Counted from the first letter of the stretch, positions 10,804 to 20,119 are shown. The stretch: DNA of 64,000 nt from Herbaspirillum rubrisubalbicans (GCF_003719195.1 NZ_CP024996.1:2480001-2544000); one strand, 5' to 3'. Notes: generated from the sequence alone by a model not told the origin. Numbers and translations are program-made.

Positions 10804-10839
10804 AAAAAAAACGCAGTTCCGAAAGGAACTGCGTTTTTT
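10804..10839. terminator. Bidirectional terminator between purL and the porin gene
   Basis: Stem AACGCAGTTCC / GGAACTGCGTT with a GAAA tetraloop-like centre, flanked by seven A on the left and six T on the right. It therefore has a T run on both strands and can stop purL (+) and the porin gene (-). Confidence 0.9.
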
Positions 10840-10907
10840 GTTTCTGCTGCCTGTCTGGGTGGATCACGCTCTCCCGCAGGAGAGCAATGCTCACACCTCA
10901 AGCCGGA

Positions 10908-12035
10908 TCAGAAGATGTGACGGATGCCCACGCCGACGGTGGTCACGCTGGTCTTGCCGGAGGGCGAGCTGGTCAGCTCATACACGGCAGCGTCCTTGGC
11001 CTTGTTGTAGTCCACGGTGGTGTACAACTGGGTGCGCTTGGACAGTGCGTAGTCGGCCCAGCCCACCACGGCATAACGCTTGCCGTCGCCGACATTGCCG
11101 GTGCTGACATAAGAGACGTTCTTGCTGCGGTCATAGTAGAACGCGCCGGTCAGGGTCAGGGCGCTGGTGGCCTTGTAGCTGGAACCCAGGAAGAAACCAT
11201 TGTCCTTACGTTGGTTGCCCGGGGTGGCAGCCGACGTGCTGGCCACGGTCCATTGCGAGGAAGTGCCGACATCGCTATCGGCGGCCATGAAGGCACCGGT
11301 GGTGCCAGTACGATCCTTGATGTTGAACCAGCCGCCGAAGATCTTGGCCGGACCGAAGTCATAGGAAGCCGACAGGTTCCAGACAGTGTCCTTGAAGCTG
11401 GAGTTGGTGGCATCCACGGTCTGCTGATAGCCGCCGCCCAGGGACAGGGGGCCAGCGGTGTAGCGCAGGGCGCTGCTGAACTGGCTACCGGTGCGGATGG
11501 AACCGGCCTTCTCGCCGAAGGCCCAGCTTGCCGATGCGGCCACGGGGCCGAATTGGCCGTCATAGCGCAGCATGTTGGGGGTACGCACCAGGGAGGCGGC
11601 CGCCGGCAGCCAGGAGTTGCTGGCGTAGTTGCCTACGGTCAGCGGATCGAAGTGGTCAGCCAGCAGGTCGAACAGCGGAGTATTCTGACGACCCACGCGC
11701 ACCTTGCCGTAGGCGCCTTGCAGACCGACCCACGATTGACGGCCGAACAACGAGCCACCTTGCAGCATGGCGCCGTTATCGCTGCTGAAGCCGTTTTCCA
11801 ACTGGAACATGGCCTTCAGACCACCACCCAGGTCTTCGCTACCCTTGAAGCCGAGACGGCTGTTGGCGATGGCGCCGTTATCCATGCGTACATTGCTGTT
11901 GCCCTTGGCATTGGCATTATTCAGATAGTGGATGCTGGTATCGACAATGCCGTAGATGGTCACGTTGGATTGGGCAAACGCTGCGCCGCCGGTGGTCAGG
12001 CCGGCTGCCAACAGCAGCATGGAACTCTTCTTCAT
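10908..12035 (-). CDS. Gram-negative general porin (Burkholderiales OmpC-like trimeric porin)
   Basis: A 375-residue outer membrane porin: signal peptide starting MKKSSMLLLAAGL and cleaved after AFAQ, mature N-terminus SNVTIYGIVDTS, then amphipathic beta strands, and a C-terminal strand ending in Phe (VGIRHIF) as needed for BAM recognition. The LGFKGSEDLGGGLKAMFQLE block is diagnostic of porin_4. The start at 12035 is preferred over an upstream in-frame Met because it begins the signal peptide and has GGAGAG seven bases upstream. Forms passive channels for small hydrophilic solutes. Confidence 0.92.
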   Translation of the reverse strand: MKKSSMLLLAAGLTTGGAAFAQSNVTIYGIVDTSIHYLNNANAKGNSNVRMDNGAIANSRLGFKGSEDLGGGLKAMFQLENGFSSDNGAMLQGGSLFGRQSWVGLQGAYGKVRVGRQNTPLFDLLADHFDPLTVGNYASNSWLPAAASLVRTPNMLRYDGQFGPVAASASWAFGEKAGSIRTGSQFSSALRYTAGPLSLGGGYQQTVDATNSSFKDTVWNLSASYDFGPAKIFGGWFNIKDRTGTTGAFMAADSDVGTSSQWTVASTSAATPGNQRKDNGFFLGSSYKATSALTLTGAFYYDRSKNVSYVSTGNVGDGKRYAVVGWADYALSKRTQLYTTVDYNKAKDAAVYELTSSPSGKTSVTTVGVGIRHIF

Positions 12036-12435
12036 AGGTTTCTCTCCAGAAAGCACGATGTTGTGTTTGTGATGGTGCCGTGGATCAGCCTTGTGTGCCT
12101 CTCCCTGAAACACCTCTTTTATCGCTGCGTCACGCCAAGCGTGGCCGATCGCAGCCTGTCCCTATTTGGAACTGGATCGAAGAATATCAGAACGATGCTT
12201 TGCAAAATGCATGAAATACTGCGGAAAAATTATGTTTTTTAAATTATTTATTTCATTTATATTTTTATGAAAATTTTGTTGGATAAATTTTTTATAAAAA
12301 TAAATTTCCACTATGAATCACGAGATGGATTTTTTGAGCTGCAGGAGGACATGAAATAGCGGTTTTTCGGCGGATTTCTGGATGTTTTGAATGACTTTTT
12401 GCAGCCTCGCGCAGAACTTGTGCATGAAAACGTAG
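12036..12435. other. AT-rich leader and upstream region of the porin gene
   Basis: About 400 bases with no gene. Roughly 12225-12320 is strikingly AT-rich for this genome (long A/T runs), as is common upstream of highly expressed porin genes and could act as an UP element or a binding site for nucleoid proteins. No confident -35/-10 pair was found. Confidence 0.5.
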
Positions 12436-12480
12436 CTAAAAAGCAACATGCCCGGCAAGGAAACCTTGTCCGGGCATGTT
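12436..12480 (-). terminator. Terminator of the selO-msrB-yciB-bolA-ppiC run
   Basis: A long hairpin: 12445-12460 pairs with 12464-12480 (one bulged base) around a short AAA centre. Read on the - strand it is followed by GCTTTTTAG, a five-T run. It lies 70 bases past the ppiC stop and closes the leftward operon. Confidence 0.75.
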
Positions 12481-12549
12481 CTCAGGGGGTGTGAAGGAAG
12501 GCGCTAGGTCTTCCTTCAGTCTGCCAGGCGGCGGCCGTGCAGCGGGCGC

Positions 12550-13326
12550 TTATTGCACCTTGGCTTTGGCGCGCAGTTGTTCCTGGTAAGCCTGCAGCTT
12601 CTTCTGTTGCAGGGCTTCGGCGATCTGCGGCTTGACTTCGTCCAGGGTCGGGACCTTGGCCGGACGCACGTCTTCCAGCTTGATCACGTGCCAGCCGAAC
12701 TGGGTCTGCACCGGAGTCTGGGTGATTTCACCCTTCTTCAGGGCCACCATGGCGTCGGAGAAAGGCTTGACGAAGGAGGCCGGGGTCGCCCAGTCCAGGT
12801 CGCCGCCGTTGGCTGCCGAACCGGTGTCCTTGGATTGCTTGGCCAGGTCTTCGAACTTGGTGCCGGCCTTCAACTTGGCGATGATGGCTTCGGCGTCTTC
12901 CTTCTTGTCCACCAGGATGTGGCGGGCGTGGTATTCCTTGTCGCCGGCCTGGGCCTTGAACTTGTCGTATTCAGCCTTGATGTCGGCGTCCGAGACCGGG
13001 TTCTTCTTCAGGTAGTCGGCGATCAGGGCGCGAATCACGATGGACTGGCGTGCCAGTTCCAGCTGGTTCTTGACGTCGGTGCTGTTGGCCAGACCTTGCT
13101 TGTCGGCTTCCTGCATCAGGATTTCACGGTTGATCAGTTCTTCCTTGATGGCGCTGCGCAGCTGCGGGCTGTCGGGTTGGCCTTGGGCAGTCATCTGCTT
13201 GACCATGAGGTCGGCGCGGGAGGAGGGAATCGCCTTGCCGTTCACCACAGCCAGGTTTTGTGCGAAGGCCGGGACGGAAGCGATTGCAAACAGCAGCACC
13301 AGCAGACGAGCGGGTTTGAATGTCAT
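12550..13326 (-). CDS. Periplasmic parvulin-type peptidyl-prolyl cis-trans isomerase
   Basis: A 258-residue PpiC/PrsA-like foldase. A signal peptide ends in AFAQ near residue 22, a SurA-like N-terminal helical part covers about 23-125, and the rotamase domain begins at YHARHILV near residue 132 and includes GGDLDWATPASFVKPF and FGWHVIKLED. It assists folding of exported or outer membrane proteins; the high-output porin gene nearby is a plausible client, but that is inference. Last gene of the leftward run. Confidence 0.92.
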   Translation of the reverse strand: MTFKPARLLVLLFAIASVPAFAQNLAVVNGKAIPSSRADLMVKQMTAQGQPDSPQLRSAIKEELINREILMQEADKQGLANSTDVKNQLELARQSIVIRALIADYLKKNPVSDADIKAEYDKFKAQAGDKEYHARHILVDKKEDAEAIIAKLKAGTKFEDLAKQSKDTGSAANGGDLDWATPASFVKPFSDAMVALKKGEITQTPVQTQFGWHVIKLEDVRPAKVPTLDEVKPQIAEALQQKKLQAYQEQLRAKAKVQ

Positions 13327-13416
13327 TGTTGAATCCTAGAAATGAAAGGAATGAATCAAAACGGAGAAGAAAACAGGAGGGGCTTGGAATTCAGGCGTCG
13401 TTCTTGGTTCTTGATC

Positions 13417-13701
13417 TCAGTTCGTTGCCTCTGACGGGGAGTGCGCCACGATGGCCAGCGCATGGATCTCCTGCTGCATCAGATCGGACAGGCAATCATA
13501 CACCAGCCGATGGCGCTGCAAGCGATTTTTGCCCTCGAACAAGTTCGAAACCAGGCGGATCCTGTAGTGTCCTCCGCCAGAGGCTGCGCCCGCATGTCCA
13601 GCGTGCAGGGCAGACTCGTCCTCGACCAGACAGACGGTCGGCGAGAAAGTTGCAGTCAGGCGCGCGGTGATGCGCGCTACGCGGGTGTCGGCGCCGCTCA
13701 T
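13417..13701 (-). CDS. bolA: BolA family protein
   Basis: A 94-residue BolA/IbaG-like protein. The conserved core [31 protein letters not shown] includes the His-containing segments that ligate [2Fe-2S] clusters with monothiol glutaredoxins. (Core quoted as two parts: [11 protein letters not shown] and [12 protein letters not shown].) The family controls envelope shape and iron-sulfur handling. Its ATG overlaps the yciB stop by four bases, so translation is coupled with the septation protein gene, a pairing that is common in betaproteobacteria. Confidence 0.9.
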   Translation of the reverse strand: MSGADTRVARITARLTATFSPTVCLVEDESALHAGHAGAASGGGHYRIRLVSNLFEGKNRLQRHRLVYDCLSDLMQQEIHALAIVAHSPSEATN

Positions 13702-14318
13702 TGCTCATCCTTCATGTACTTGGACAGGAACAGGCTCTGGCCGATGATGAAGGCAAACATCAGGCCCATGCTGCCGAACATCTTGAAGTTGACCCAGGTG
13801 TCGAGCGGGTAGTTGAAGGCGATATAGAGATTCAAGACGCCCATGACGGCAAAGAAGACGATCCAGGCCAGGTTCAGGCGCGGCCAGATCGGCTCGGGCA
13901 GGGTCACCTGTTTTTCCATCATGACGCGAATCAGGTTCTTCTTCATGAACCACTGCGACCCCAGCAGGGCCACGCCGAAGCACCAGTACAAAATGGTTGG
14001 CTTCCACTTGATGAAGGTATCGTCACGGAAATAGATGGTAGCGCCGCCGAAGACCACGATGATGGCCAGCGACACCCACAGCATGGCATCGACCTTGCGC
14101 CGACGCAGCAGCAACCAGGCGATCTGGCCCAGCGAGGCGATGATGGCGACCGCGGTGGAGAGCAGGATCGGGGCTTGGGTGGCGGTGACGGCGCCGGCCG
14201 ACATGGCCCCGCCCAGGTAGTGCATCACCAGGTCTTGCGCGGCCGAAGGATGGCCCTCGGCCCATTTGAAGACGCCGAAAAACAGGATGACGGGGAACAG
14301 GTCGAACAGGAACTTCAT
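13698..14318 (-). CDS. yciB: Inner membrane septation protein A (YciB family)
   Basis: A 206-residue polytopic inner membrane protein starting [19 protein letters not shown], the family hallmark, with five or six hydrophobic helices. It has the conserved [18 protein letters not shown] block and a [15 protein letters not shown] segment. YciB contributes to cell division and envelope synthesis by contacting septal proteins. It lies between msrB and bolA in one leftward run; the intergenic gap to msrB is 49 bases. Confidence 0.95.
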   Translation of the reverse strand: MKFLFDLFPVILFFGVFKWAEGHPSAAQDLVMHYLGGAMSAGAVTATQAPILLSTAVAIIASLGQIAWLLLRRRKVDAMLWVSLAIIVVFGGATIYFRDDTFIKWKPTILYWCFGVALLGSQWFMKKNLIRVMMEKQVTLPEPIWPRLNLAWIVFFAVMGVLNLYIAFNYPLDTWVNFKMFGSMGLMFAFIIGQSLFLSKYMKDEQ

Positions 14319-14367
14319 CGGGTGGCTTCTTCAGTGAGTCAATAAAATAAAACCTTGGCGGGCCGGC

Positions 14368-14763
14368 TTACGCCGGGTCGAAGCGCAGCGAAGCCGAATT
14401 GATGCAATAGCGCAATCCGGTCGGCGGCGGGCCGTCGGGGAAGACGTGGCCCAGGTGGGCGTCGCAGACATTGCAGATGATCTCGGTGCGAATCATGCCA
14501 TAACTGCGGTCTACTTTCTCGCGCACGTTGGCCGCATCGATGGGTTCGAAGTAGCTCGGCCAGCCGCAGCCGGAGTCGAACTTGGCGTCCGAGGTGAACA
14601 GCGGGGTATCGCAGCACACGCAGGTATAGGTGCCGGCTTCGTGGTGGTCCCAGTAGCGGCCGGTGAAGGCGCGCTCGGTGGCGGCTTCGCGGGTGACCTG
14701 GTATTCGATCGGGTCGAGCTGGGCGCGCCACTCGGCTTCGGTCTTTTCTACTCGTTTGTTCAT
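14368..14763 (-). CDS. msrB: Peptide-methionine (R)-S-oxide reductase
   Basis: A 131-residue MsrB, reducing methionine-R-sulfoxide in proteins. Two zinc-type CxxC pairs are present (CVCC near residue 47 and CNVC near 97), then the catalytic Cys in [11 protein letters not shown] at the C-terminal end. No signal peptide, so cytosolic. It sits 59 bases after selO on the same strand; SelO is itself an oxidative-stress AMPylase, giving a redox theme to this operon. Confidence 0.96.
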   Translation of the reverse strand: MNKRVEKTEAEWRAQLDPIEYQVTREAATERAFTGRYWDHHEAGTYTCVCCDTPLFTSDAKFDSGCGWPSYFEPIDAANVREKVDRSYGMIRTEIICNVCDAHLGHVFPDGPPPTGLRYCINSASLRFDPA

Positions 14764-14822
14764 GCTTGGCTCCTTGGTGTTGAGGGGCGACGGGATGATG
14801 CGGCCGGTTCAGGAAGAAAGCT

Positions 14823-16322
14823 TCAGGAAGAGCAGCTTACTTCGAGATGGCTGGCCCAGTCGGGGGGCAGGTCGGCGTATCGGTCGAACTCGGGCTGTTC
14901 GTCGAAGGGGCGGCTGAGGATGGCCTGCAGGCGCGCCACTTCGCTGAAGTCCTTGTGCTGGGCCCGTTCGATGGCGACCTGGGCGAGGTAGTTGCGTAGC
15001 ACGTATTTGGGGTTGACCCGATGCATTGCAAGCCGGCGCACTGCATCGTCGCTGTCTTCTGCACGCAGCCGGACGCGGTATTGCGCGGCCCAGGCATCGA
15101 AGGCGGGACGGTCGAGGATGAGGTCGCGCAGCGCTTCATCGTTGGCGGTGTTGCTGATCTGCAAGTCGCCCAGGCGGCGGAAGAACAATGTGAAATCGAC
15201 GTGATTGGCTTGCAGGATGGCAAACAAGGCCTCGATCAAGCGGGTGTCGTCGGCCTGCTGCGTCCTCAAGCCCAGCTTGGCGCGCAACAGGGCGTCGTAC
15301 TGCGCCTGGAAGACGGCTTCATAGCCGGCCAGCGCAGCCTCGGTCTGTTCCACCGAGCCTATCAGCGGCAGCATCGCCTGACCCAGCGCGAAACAGTTCC
15401 ACTGGCCGATGCGGGGCTGCATCTGGTAGCTGTAGCGGCCCTGGCCATCGGTATGGTTGCAGATGTGGCGGGCGTCGAAGGCTTCCATGAAGCCGAAGGG
15501 GCCATAGTCCAGCGTCAGGCCGAGGATGGACATGTTGTCGGTGTTCATCACCCCGTGCATGAAACCCACCGCCTGCCATTGCGCCATCAGCGTGGCGGTG
15601 CGGCGGGTGACTTCCTGCAGTAGCGCCTGGTAGGGGTTGTCTTCCTGCAGCAGTGCTGGATAGAACTGTTCCAGCACGGTGTCGCCCAATACCTTCAGCT
15701 CATCGAAGCGCTGGTTGTAGTACCAGTGCTCGAAGGAGCCGAAGCGGATGAAGCTGGGCGCCATGCGCGTGACCACCGCCGCCGTTTCGGCACTCTCGCG
15801 CAGTACGCGCTGGTCCGAGCCGATCACGGTCAGCGCCCGGGTGGTCGGGATGCCAAGCGCTGCCATGGCTTCCGAACAGAGGAATTCGCGGATCGAGGAG
15901 CGCAGTACGGCACGGCCATCGCCCATGCGTGAATAGGGCGTCAGGCCCGCGCCCTTGAGTTGCAGTTCGATGCGGCCCTGGCCATCGGTGGCCGCCAGAT
16001 CGCCCAGCGTGATGGCGCGCCCATCGCCCAACTGGCCGGCCCAGACCCCGAACTGATGCCCCGAATAGACCGCCGACAGCGGCATGGAGCCGGGCGCGAT
16101 CTGGTTGCCGGCGAAGATGTCGAGGAAGCTGCGATCCTCTTCAGCCGGCCGTGCCAGCCCCACGCTAGCTGCTGCCGCATCGCTGAAGCCCACCAGGTAA
16201 GGGGCGGGCAGGGGCGTGGGCTGCAACCGGGTATAGAAGGCCGGCGGCAGGTCGGCGAAACGGTTGCCGAAAGGGGGCAGCGGATAGGAAAGCGAGTCAA
16301 TGAGTGGAGAAGAAAGCGTCAT
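14823..16322 (-). CDS. selO: Protein adenylyltransferase SelO
   Basis: A 499-residue YdiU/SelO pseudokinase that AMPylates protein Ser/Thr/Tyr, linked to oxidative stress. Seen: [13 protein letters not shown] and [20 protein letters not shown] (nucleotide site), the [13 protein letters not shown] active-site loop with metal ligands, DYGPFGFM, and the C-terminus VSCSS, whose Cys matches the selenocysteine position of eukaryotic SELO. First gene of the leftward run, divergent from the liv operon. Confidence 0.96.
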   Translation of the reverse strand: MTLSSPLIDSLSYPLPPFGNRFADLPPAFYTRLQPTPLPAPYLVGFSDAAAASVGLARPAEEDRSFLDIFAGNQIAPGSMPLSAVYSGHQFGVWAGQLGDGRAITLGDLAATDGQGRIELQLKGAGLTPYSRMGDGRAVLRSSIREFLCSEAMAALGIPTTRALTVIGSDQRVLRESAETAAVVTRMAPSFIRFGSFEHWYYNQRFDELKVLGDTVLEQFYPALLQEDNPYQALLQEVTRRTATLMAQWQAVGFMHGVMNTDNMSILGLTLDYGPFGFMEAFDARHICNHTDGQGRYSYQMQPRIGQWNCFALGQAMLPLIGSVEQTEAALAGYEAVFQAQYDALLRAKLGLRTQQADDTRLIEALFAILQANHVDFTLFFRRLGDLQISNTANDEALRDLILDRPAFDAWAAQYRVRLRAEDSDDAVRRLAMHRVNPKYVLRNYLAQVAIERAQHKDFSEVARLQAILSRPFDEQPEFDRYADLPPDWASHLEVSCSS

Positions 16323-16363
16323 ATTCAGCCTGTCGCGCCAGAAGCGCTCTGCAATCCGCTATT

Positions 16364-16392
16364 TTGACAGAGAAGCGCCAATCCCATAGGAT
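16364..16392 (+). promoter_or_regulatory. Sigma-70 promoter of the liv operon
   Basis: TTGACA at 16364-16369, a 17-base spacer and TAGGAT at 16387-16392: a perfect -35 and a good -10 at ideal spacing. The transcript would start near 16399, just before a perfect inverted repeat. Confidence 0.7.
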
Positions 16393-16404
16393 CGCTGCAC
16401 TTTT

Positions 16405-16430
16405 GCTGGCGGCCGCGCTTGGCCGCCAGC
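16405..16430 (+). promoter_or_regulatory. Perfect 5'-end stem-loop in the liv leader
   Basis: GCTGGCGGCC, loop GCGCTT, GGCCGCCAGC: ten uninterrupted pairs. With the predicted start near 16399 this would lie at the very 5' end of the mRNA, like known 5' stabilising stem-loops. No T run follows, so it is not a terminator. It could instead be a protein-binding site. Confidence 0.55.
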
Positions 16431-16481
16431 TTCGGCTTCTTCGATCCATTCAATTTCCGCATCCCCGGCAAGGCTGACAAT

Positions 16482-17417
16482 TTGGAATTCGCGCTGATCA
16501 CCTTCTTGAACGGCCTGGGCTACGGCTTTTTGCTGTTCCTGCTGTCTTCGGGCTTGACCCTCATCTATAGCATGATGGGCGTGCCCAACTTCGCCCATGC
16601 CAGCTTCTACATGCTGGGAGCCTATGTCGCCTATGCCATTGCCGGCGTGCTGGGCTTCTGGCCGGCGCTGCTGCTGGCACCGCTGGTGGTGGGCGTGGCC
16701 GGGGCGCTGGTGGAGCATTACGGTTTGCGCATCGTGCATCGCTATGGGCACGTGCCGGAATTATTGTTCACTTTCGGCCTGTCCTACCTGGTGGTGGAAC
16801 TGGTACAACTGGTGTGGGGGCGTTCTCCCGTGCCTTACCGCATCCCGCCTGAGCTGGACGGCACGCTGTTTACGCTTTATTCGACAGCCTTCCCGGTCTA
16901 TCGCGGCTTCATGCTGCTGGTGTCGGTGCTGATGTTGTTGGCCTTGTGGCTGCTGTTGCGCCATACCCGCATCGGCCTGGTGATCCAGGCCGCGCTGACC
17001 CATCCGCAGATGGTCGAGGCGCTGGGCCACAACGTGCCGCGCGTGTTCATGCTGGTGTTTGGCGGCGGCTGTGCGCTGGCGGCGCTGGCCGGTGTCATCG
17101 GCGGCAATGCCTTCGTCACCGAACCGGGCATGGCGGGGGCCGTGGGCAGCATCATCTTCGTGGTGGTGGTGGTGGGCGGGCTGGGTTCGCTGGTCGGAGC
17201 CTTCATCACCTCGCTCCTGATCGGACTGATGCAGACCTTTGCCGTGGTGCTGGATGTCTCGCTGGCCAGCCTGGGCGTGCAGCTGCCCGCCGGCAGTGCG
17301 CTGGCTCCCCTGGCGCGCCTGACCCTGGCCCAGGTGGCGCCGGTCTTGCCCTACCTGCTGTTGGTGGTGATGTTGATCGTGCGGCCCAAGGGTCTCATGG
17401 GAAAGCGGGAGGGGTGA
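16482..17417 (+). CDS. livH: Branched-chain amino acid type ABC transporter permease LivH
   Basis: Inner membrane permease of the HAAT family with about eight hydrophobic helices; the N-terminal block LNGLGYGFLLFLLSSGLTLI followed by MMGVPNFAHASFYMLGAY is diagnostic. I chose TTG at 16482 (311 residues) because it gives the normal family N-terminus and has AAGG eight bases upstream; an earlier in-frame TTG at 16419 lies in the leader hairpin and has no ribosome site. Three bases separate it from livM. Ligand unknown: HAAT systems also carry urea, amides and aromatic acids. Confidence 0.9.
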   Translation: MEFALITFLNGLGYGFLLFLLSSGLTLIYSMMGVPNFAHASFYMLGAYVAYAIAGVLGFWPALLLAPLVVGVAGALVEHYGLRIVHRYGHVPELLFTFGLSYLVVELVQLVWGRSPVPYRIPPELDGTLFTLYSTAFPVYRGFMLLVSVLMLLALWLLLRHTRIGLVIQAALTHPQMVEALGHNVPRVFMLVFGGGCALAALAGVIGGNAFVTEPGMAGAVGSIIFVVVVVGGLGSLVGAFITSLLIGLMQTFAVVLDVSLASLGVQLPAGSALAPLARLTLAQVAPVLPYLLLVVMLIVRPKGLMGKREG

Positions 17418-17420
17418 GCG

Positions 17421-18644
17421 GTGAAACGGCTCGTGCTGCCCTGGTTGATCTTCGCGCTGCTCCTGCTGGCCGCGCCGCTGGTATGGCCGCAGAGCGCGGC
17501 CCTGTCGCTGCTGTCGCAGATGGGCACGATGGTCTTACTCTGCCTGTCCTGCAACATGCTGCTGGGCGAGGGCGGGATGCTCTCCTTCGGCCATGCCGTC
17601 TATTCAGGGCTGGGGGCCTTCGGTGCGATCCACCTGATGAACCGCATGGCCGCAGGCGCGCTGGTGTTTCCGGTGACGCTGGTACCTCTGGCCGCTGGCT
17701 TGACCGGTGCGCTGTGTGCGCTGGTGCTGGGTTACCCGACCACGCGCCGGGCCGGTACCACCTTCGCCATGATCACGCTGGGGCTGGTGGAACTGGTGTC
17801 GGCGTGCGTACTGATGTTGCCGGAGGTCTTCGGCGGCGAGGGCGGCATTTCCGGTAACCGCGTCATCGGCGAGCCGGTGCTGGGCATCAGCTATGGGCCG
17901 CAGATCCAGGTCTATTACCTGATCTCTGGCTGGCTGCTGGTCTGCACCATGGCCATCTACGCGCTGCGTCAAACGCCCCTGGGCCGTATGCTCAATGCCG
18001 TGCGCGACAACCCCGAGCGCGCCGCCTTCATCGGCTACGATCCGCAGCGGGTACGTTACCTGGCGCTGATCTTGTCGGCCTTCTTTGCCGGGGTGGCGGG
18101 CGGCCTGTCGGCCATCAATTTCGAAATCGTCAGCGCCGAATATGTCGGGGCGCTGCGCTCCGGCACCATCCTGTTGTTTACCTTCATCGGCGGCACCGCC
18201 TATTTCTATGGTCCCATCGTCGGGGGCGTGGTCGGCGTGCTGTTTTCCTCCTGGCTGTCGGCCTACACCCAGGCCTGGCAATTCTATCTGGGCGCGTTCT
18301 TCATTCTGATCGTGATGACCGCCCCGGGGGGGCTGGCCAGCCTGATCGACCGGGGCTGGCGCACACTGCGCAGCGGTCGTCTGGAGGCACGCATGATGGC
18401 GCGCCTGGCCGCTTGGCTGCTCGCAGCACTGGTGACCCTGGCCGGCGTGGTGCTGGCCACCGAAATGGCTTACCAGACCAGCCTGGGCAGCTTGAGCGAT
18501 ACCGCCGAAGGGGCGGCGCCACTGGTGTGGTGGGGGTGGTCCATCGATGTCCATTCACTGCTGCCCTGGCTGGTCGCCTTGTTGCTGGCGGCTGCCGGCA
18601 CGGTTGGACTGGTGTTCTGGCGACGCCAGGGGGAGGGCCGATGA
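17421..18644 (+). CDS. livM: Branched-chain amino acid type ABC transporter permease LivM with C-terminal extension
   Basis: Second HAAT permease, 407 residues. The core (about 1-320) has the family landmarks NMLLGEGGMLSFGHAVYSGLGA and GRMLNAVRDNPERAAFIGYD. Beyond it the chain continues for some 80 residues with two more hydrophobic segments (WLLAALVTLAGVVLATEM and WLVALLLAAAGTVGLVFW). Most LivM proteins end at about 320-360 residues, so the extension is unusual. It overlaps livG by four bases (ATGA). Confidence 0.9.
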   Translation: MKRLVLPWLIFALLLLAAPLVWPQSAALSLLSQMGTMVLLCLSCNMLLGEGGMLSFGHAVYSGLGAFGAIHLMNRMAAGALVFPVTLVPLAAGLTGALCALVLGYPTTRRAGTTFAMITLGLVELVSACVLMLPEVFGGEGGISGNRVIGEPVLGISYGPQIQVYYLISGWLLVCTMAIYALRQTPLGRMLNAVRDNPERAAFIGYDPQRVRYLALILSAFFAGVAGGLSAINFEIVSAEYVGALRSGTILLFTFIGGTAYFYGPIVGGVVGVLFSSWLSAYTQAWQFYLGAFFILIVMTAPGGLASLIDRGWRTLRSGRLEARMMARLAAWLLAALVTLAGVVLATEMAYQTSLGSLSDTAEGAAPLVWWGWSIDVHSLLPWLVALLLAAAGTVGLVFWRRQGEGR

Positions 18645-19399
18645 GTACCGCGTATGCGCTGGAACTTCACGGCCTGCACAAGGCCTTCGAGCGCAGCCAG
18701 ATCCTGTGCGGGGTGGACCTGCAATTGCAGGCCGGCGAACGCTGCGCCTTGATCGGTCCCAATGGCGCCGGCAAGTCCAGTCTCTTCAACCTGGTATCCG
18801 GCCGCTATCGTGCCGATGCCGGGCGCGTGCTGCTGCATGGCCGCGACATCACGCGCGACTCGCCCCAGCAGATCAACCGGCTGGGTTTGGCGCGCAGCTT
18901 CCAGATCACCAGCCTGTTTCCCCGCCTGAGCGCCTTCGAGAACGTGCGCTGTGCGCTGCTGTGGACGCTGGGCTACCGCTACGCCTTCTGGCGCCGCATC
19001 AGCCAGTTGCGCGACGCCAACGCACGCGCTCATGCGGTGCTGGACAAAGTCGGCCTGGCCGCCCGGGCCGAGGTGGCCGCAGGCGAGTTGAGCTATGCCG
19101 AACAACGGGCGCTGGAATTGGCCGTCACCATTGCCGCCGATGCCTCCGTGATCCTGCTGGACGAACCCACGGCCGGGATGAGCCGGGCCGAGAGTGCGGC
19201 CATGGTGGCCTTGATCCGTGAGGTCACCGTGGGCAAGACCTTGCTGATGGTGGAGCACGATATGCAGGTGGTGTTCGATCTGGCCGACCGCATCGCGGTC
19301 ATGGACAATGGCCGCGTGATCGCCTGCGACAGCGCCCAGCGCATCCGCGCCAACCCGCAGGTGCAGGCACTGTACCTGGACCGGAGGCGCCATGGATAA
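18641..19399 (+). CDS. livG: Branched-chain amino acid type ABC transporter ATPase LivG
   Basis: A 252-residue ATPase. Walker A GPNGAGKSS, Q-loop region SFQITSLFPRL, signature-like LSYAEQRALELA, Walker B VILLDEPTAGMS and H-loop MVEHDM are all present. The LivG-type insert after the Q-loop is seen (WTLGYRYAFWRR). Start at 18641 overlaps the livM stop; reading further upstream in frame gives no family similarity. Confidence 0.95.
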   Translation: MSTAYALELHGLHKAFERSQILCGVDLQLQAGERCALIGPNGAGKSSLFNLVSGRYRADAGRVLLHGRDITRDSPQQINRLGLARSFQITSLFPRLSAFENVRCALLWTLGYRYAFWRRISQLRDANARAHAVLDKVGLAARAEVAAGELSYAEQRALELAVTIAADASVILLDEPTAGMSRAESAAMVALIREVTVGKTLLMVEHDMQVVFDLADRIAVMDNGRVIACDSAQRIRANPQVQALYLDRRRHG

Positions 19400-20108
19400 G
19401 TCCGACAGCTTGCTCCGGGTGGACCGCCTGCACGCCTGGTACGGCCAGAGCCACGTGCTGCATGGGGTGTCGCTGGAGGTGCAGCGCGGCGAGATCGTCA
19501 GCATCCTCGGTCGCAATGGTGCGGGCCGCTCCACCTTGCTCAAGGCCTTGATGGGGCTGGTGCGCAGCCGTGGTGGGATCGACTTCGACGGCGACGATAT
19601 CGCTGGCCTGCCGACCCATGCCATCGCCCGACGCGGCATCGGCTACGTGCCGGAAAGCCGCGATGTCTTCCCCACGCTCACCGTGGCGCAGAACCTGCTG
19701 CTGGGGCGCAAGAGCGGGCGCGCGTCGGCCCACGGTTGGCGCGAGGAAGAGGTGTATGCCTTGTTTCCGGCCCTGGCCAGACGCCACAAGGTGGCCGCCG
19801 GCGCACTCTCGGGCGGCGAGCAGCAGATGCTGGCGCTGGGTCGGGCCTTGCTGGGCAATCCTTCCTTGCTGCTCATCGATGAGCCCACTGAAGGATTGTC
19901 GCCGCAGATGGTGGAGCAGGTGGCGCATTACCTGGAACTGCTGCGCCAGCGCGACGTGGCGGTGCTGTTGATCGAGCAGAAGCAGGCCATTGCGCTGGAG
20001 CTGTCGCAACGGGCATATGTGATGGGACGCGGCGAGATGGTCTTCCATGGGACGCCCGCTGCGCTGCAAGCCGATCAGGACTTGCAGCGCGAATGGCTGG
20101 CGCTCTGA
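19392..20108 (+). CDS. livF: Branched-chain amino acid type ABC transporter ATPase LivF with altered Walker A
   Basis: A 238-residue ATPase overlapping livG by eight bases. Signature LSGGEQQMLALGRALL and Walker B LLLIDEPTEGLSP are normal. The Walker A reads GRNGAGRST: the phosphate-binding Lys is Arg46 (codon CGC at 19527-19529). I recall Arg at this place in some other LivF-type proteins, so it may be tolerated, but LivG keeps the normal Lys, so the transporter probably has one strong and one weak ATP site. Confidence 0.93.
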   Translation: MDKSDSLLRVDRLHAWYGQSHVLHGVSLEVQRGEIVSILGRNGAGRSTLLKALMGLVRSRGGIDFDGDDIAGLPTHAIARRGIGYVPESRDVFPTLTVAQNLLLGRKSGRASAHGWREEEVYALFPALARRHKVAAGALSGGEQQMLALGRALLGNPSLLLIDEPTEGLSPQMVEQVAHYLELLRQRDVAVLLIEQKQAIALELSQRAYVMGRGEMVFHGTPAALQADQDLQREWLAL

Positions 20109-20119
20109 GTGTGCAATAG

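Noticed and set aside
6575..10894. A 1439-codon open frame on the - strand across purL
   Set aside because: It mirrors purL exactly in extent, is rich in Gly/His/Val/Gln as high-GC shadow frames are, and has no recognisable domain. High third-position GC in purL explains the lack of stops.
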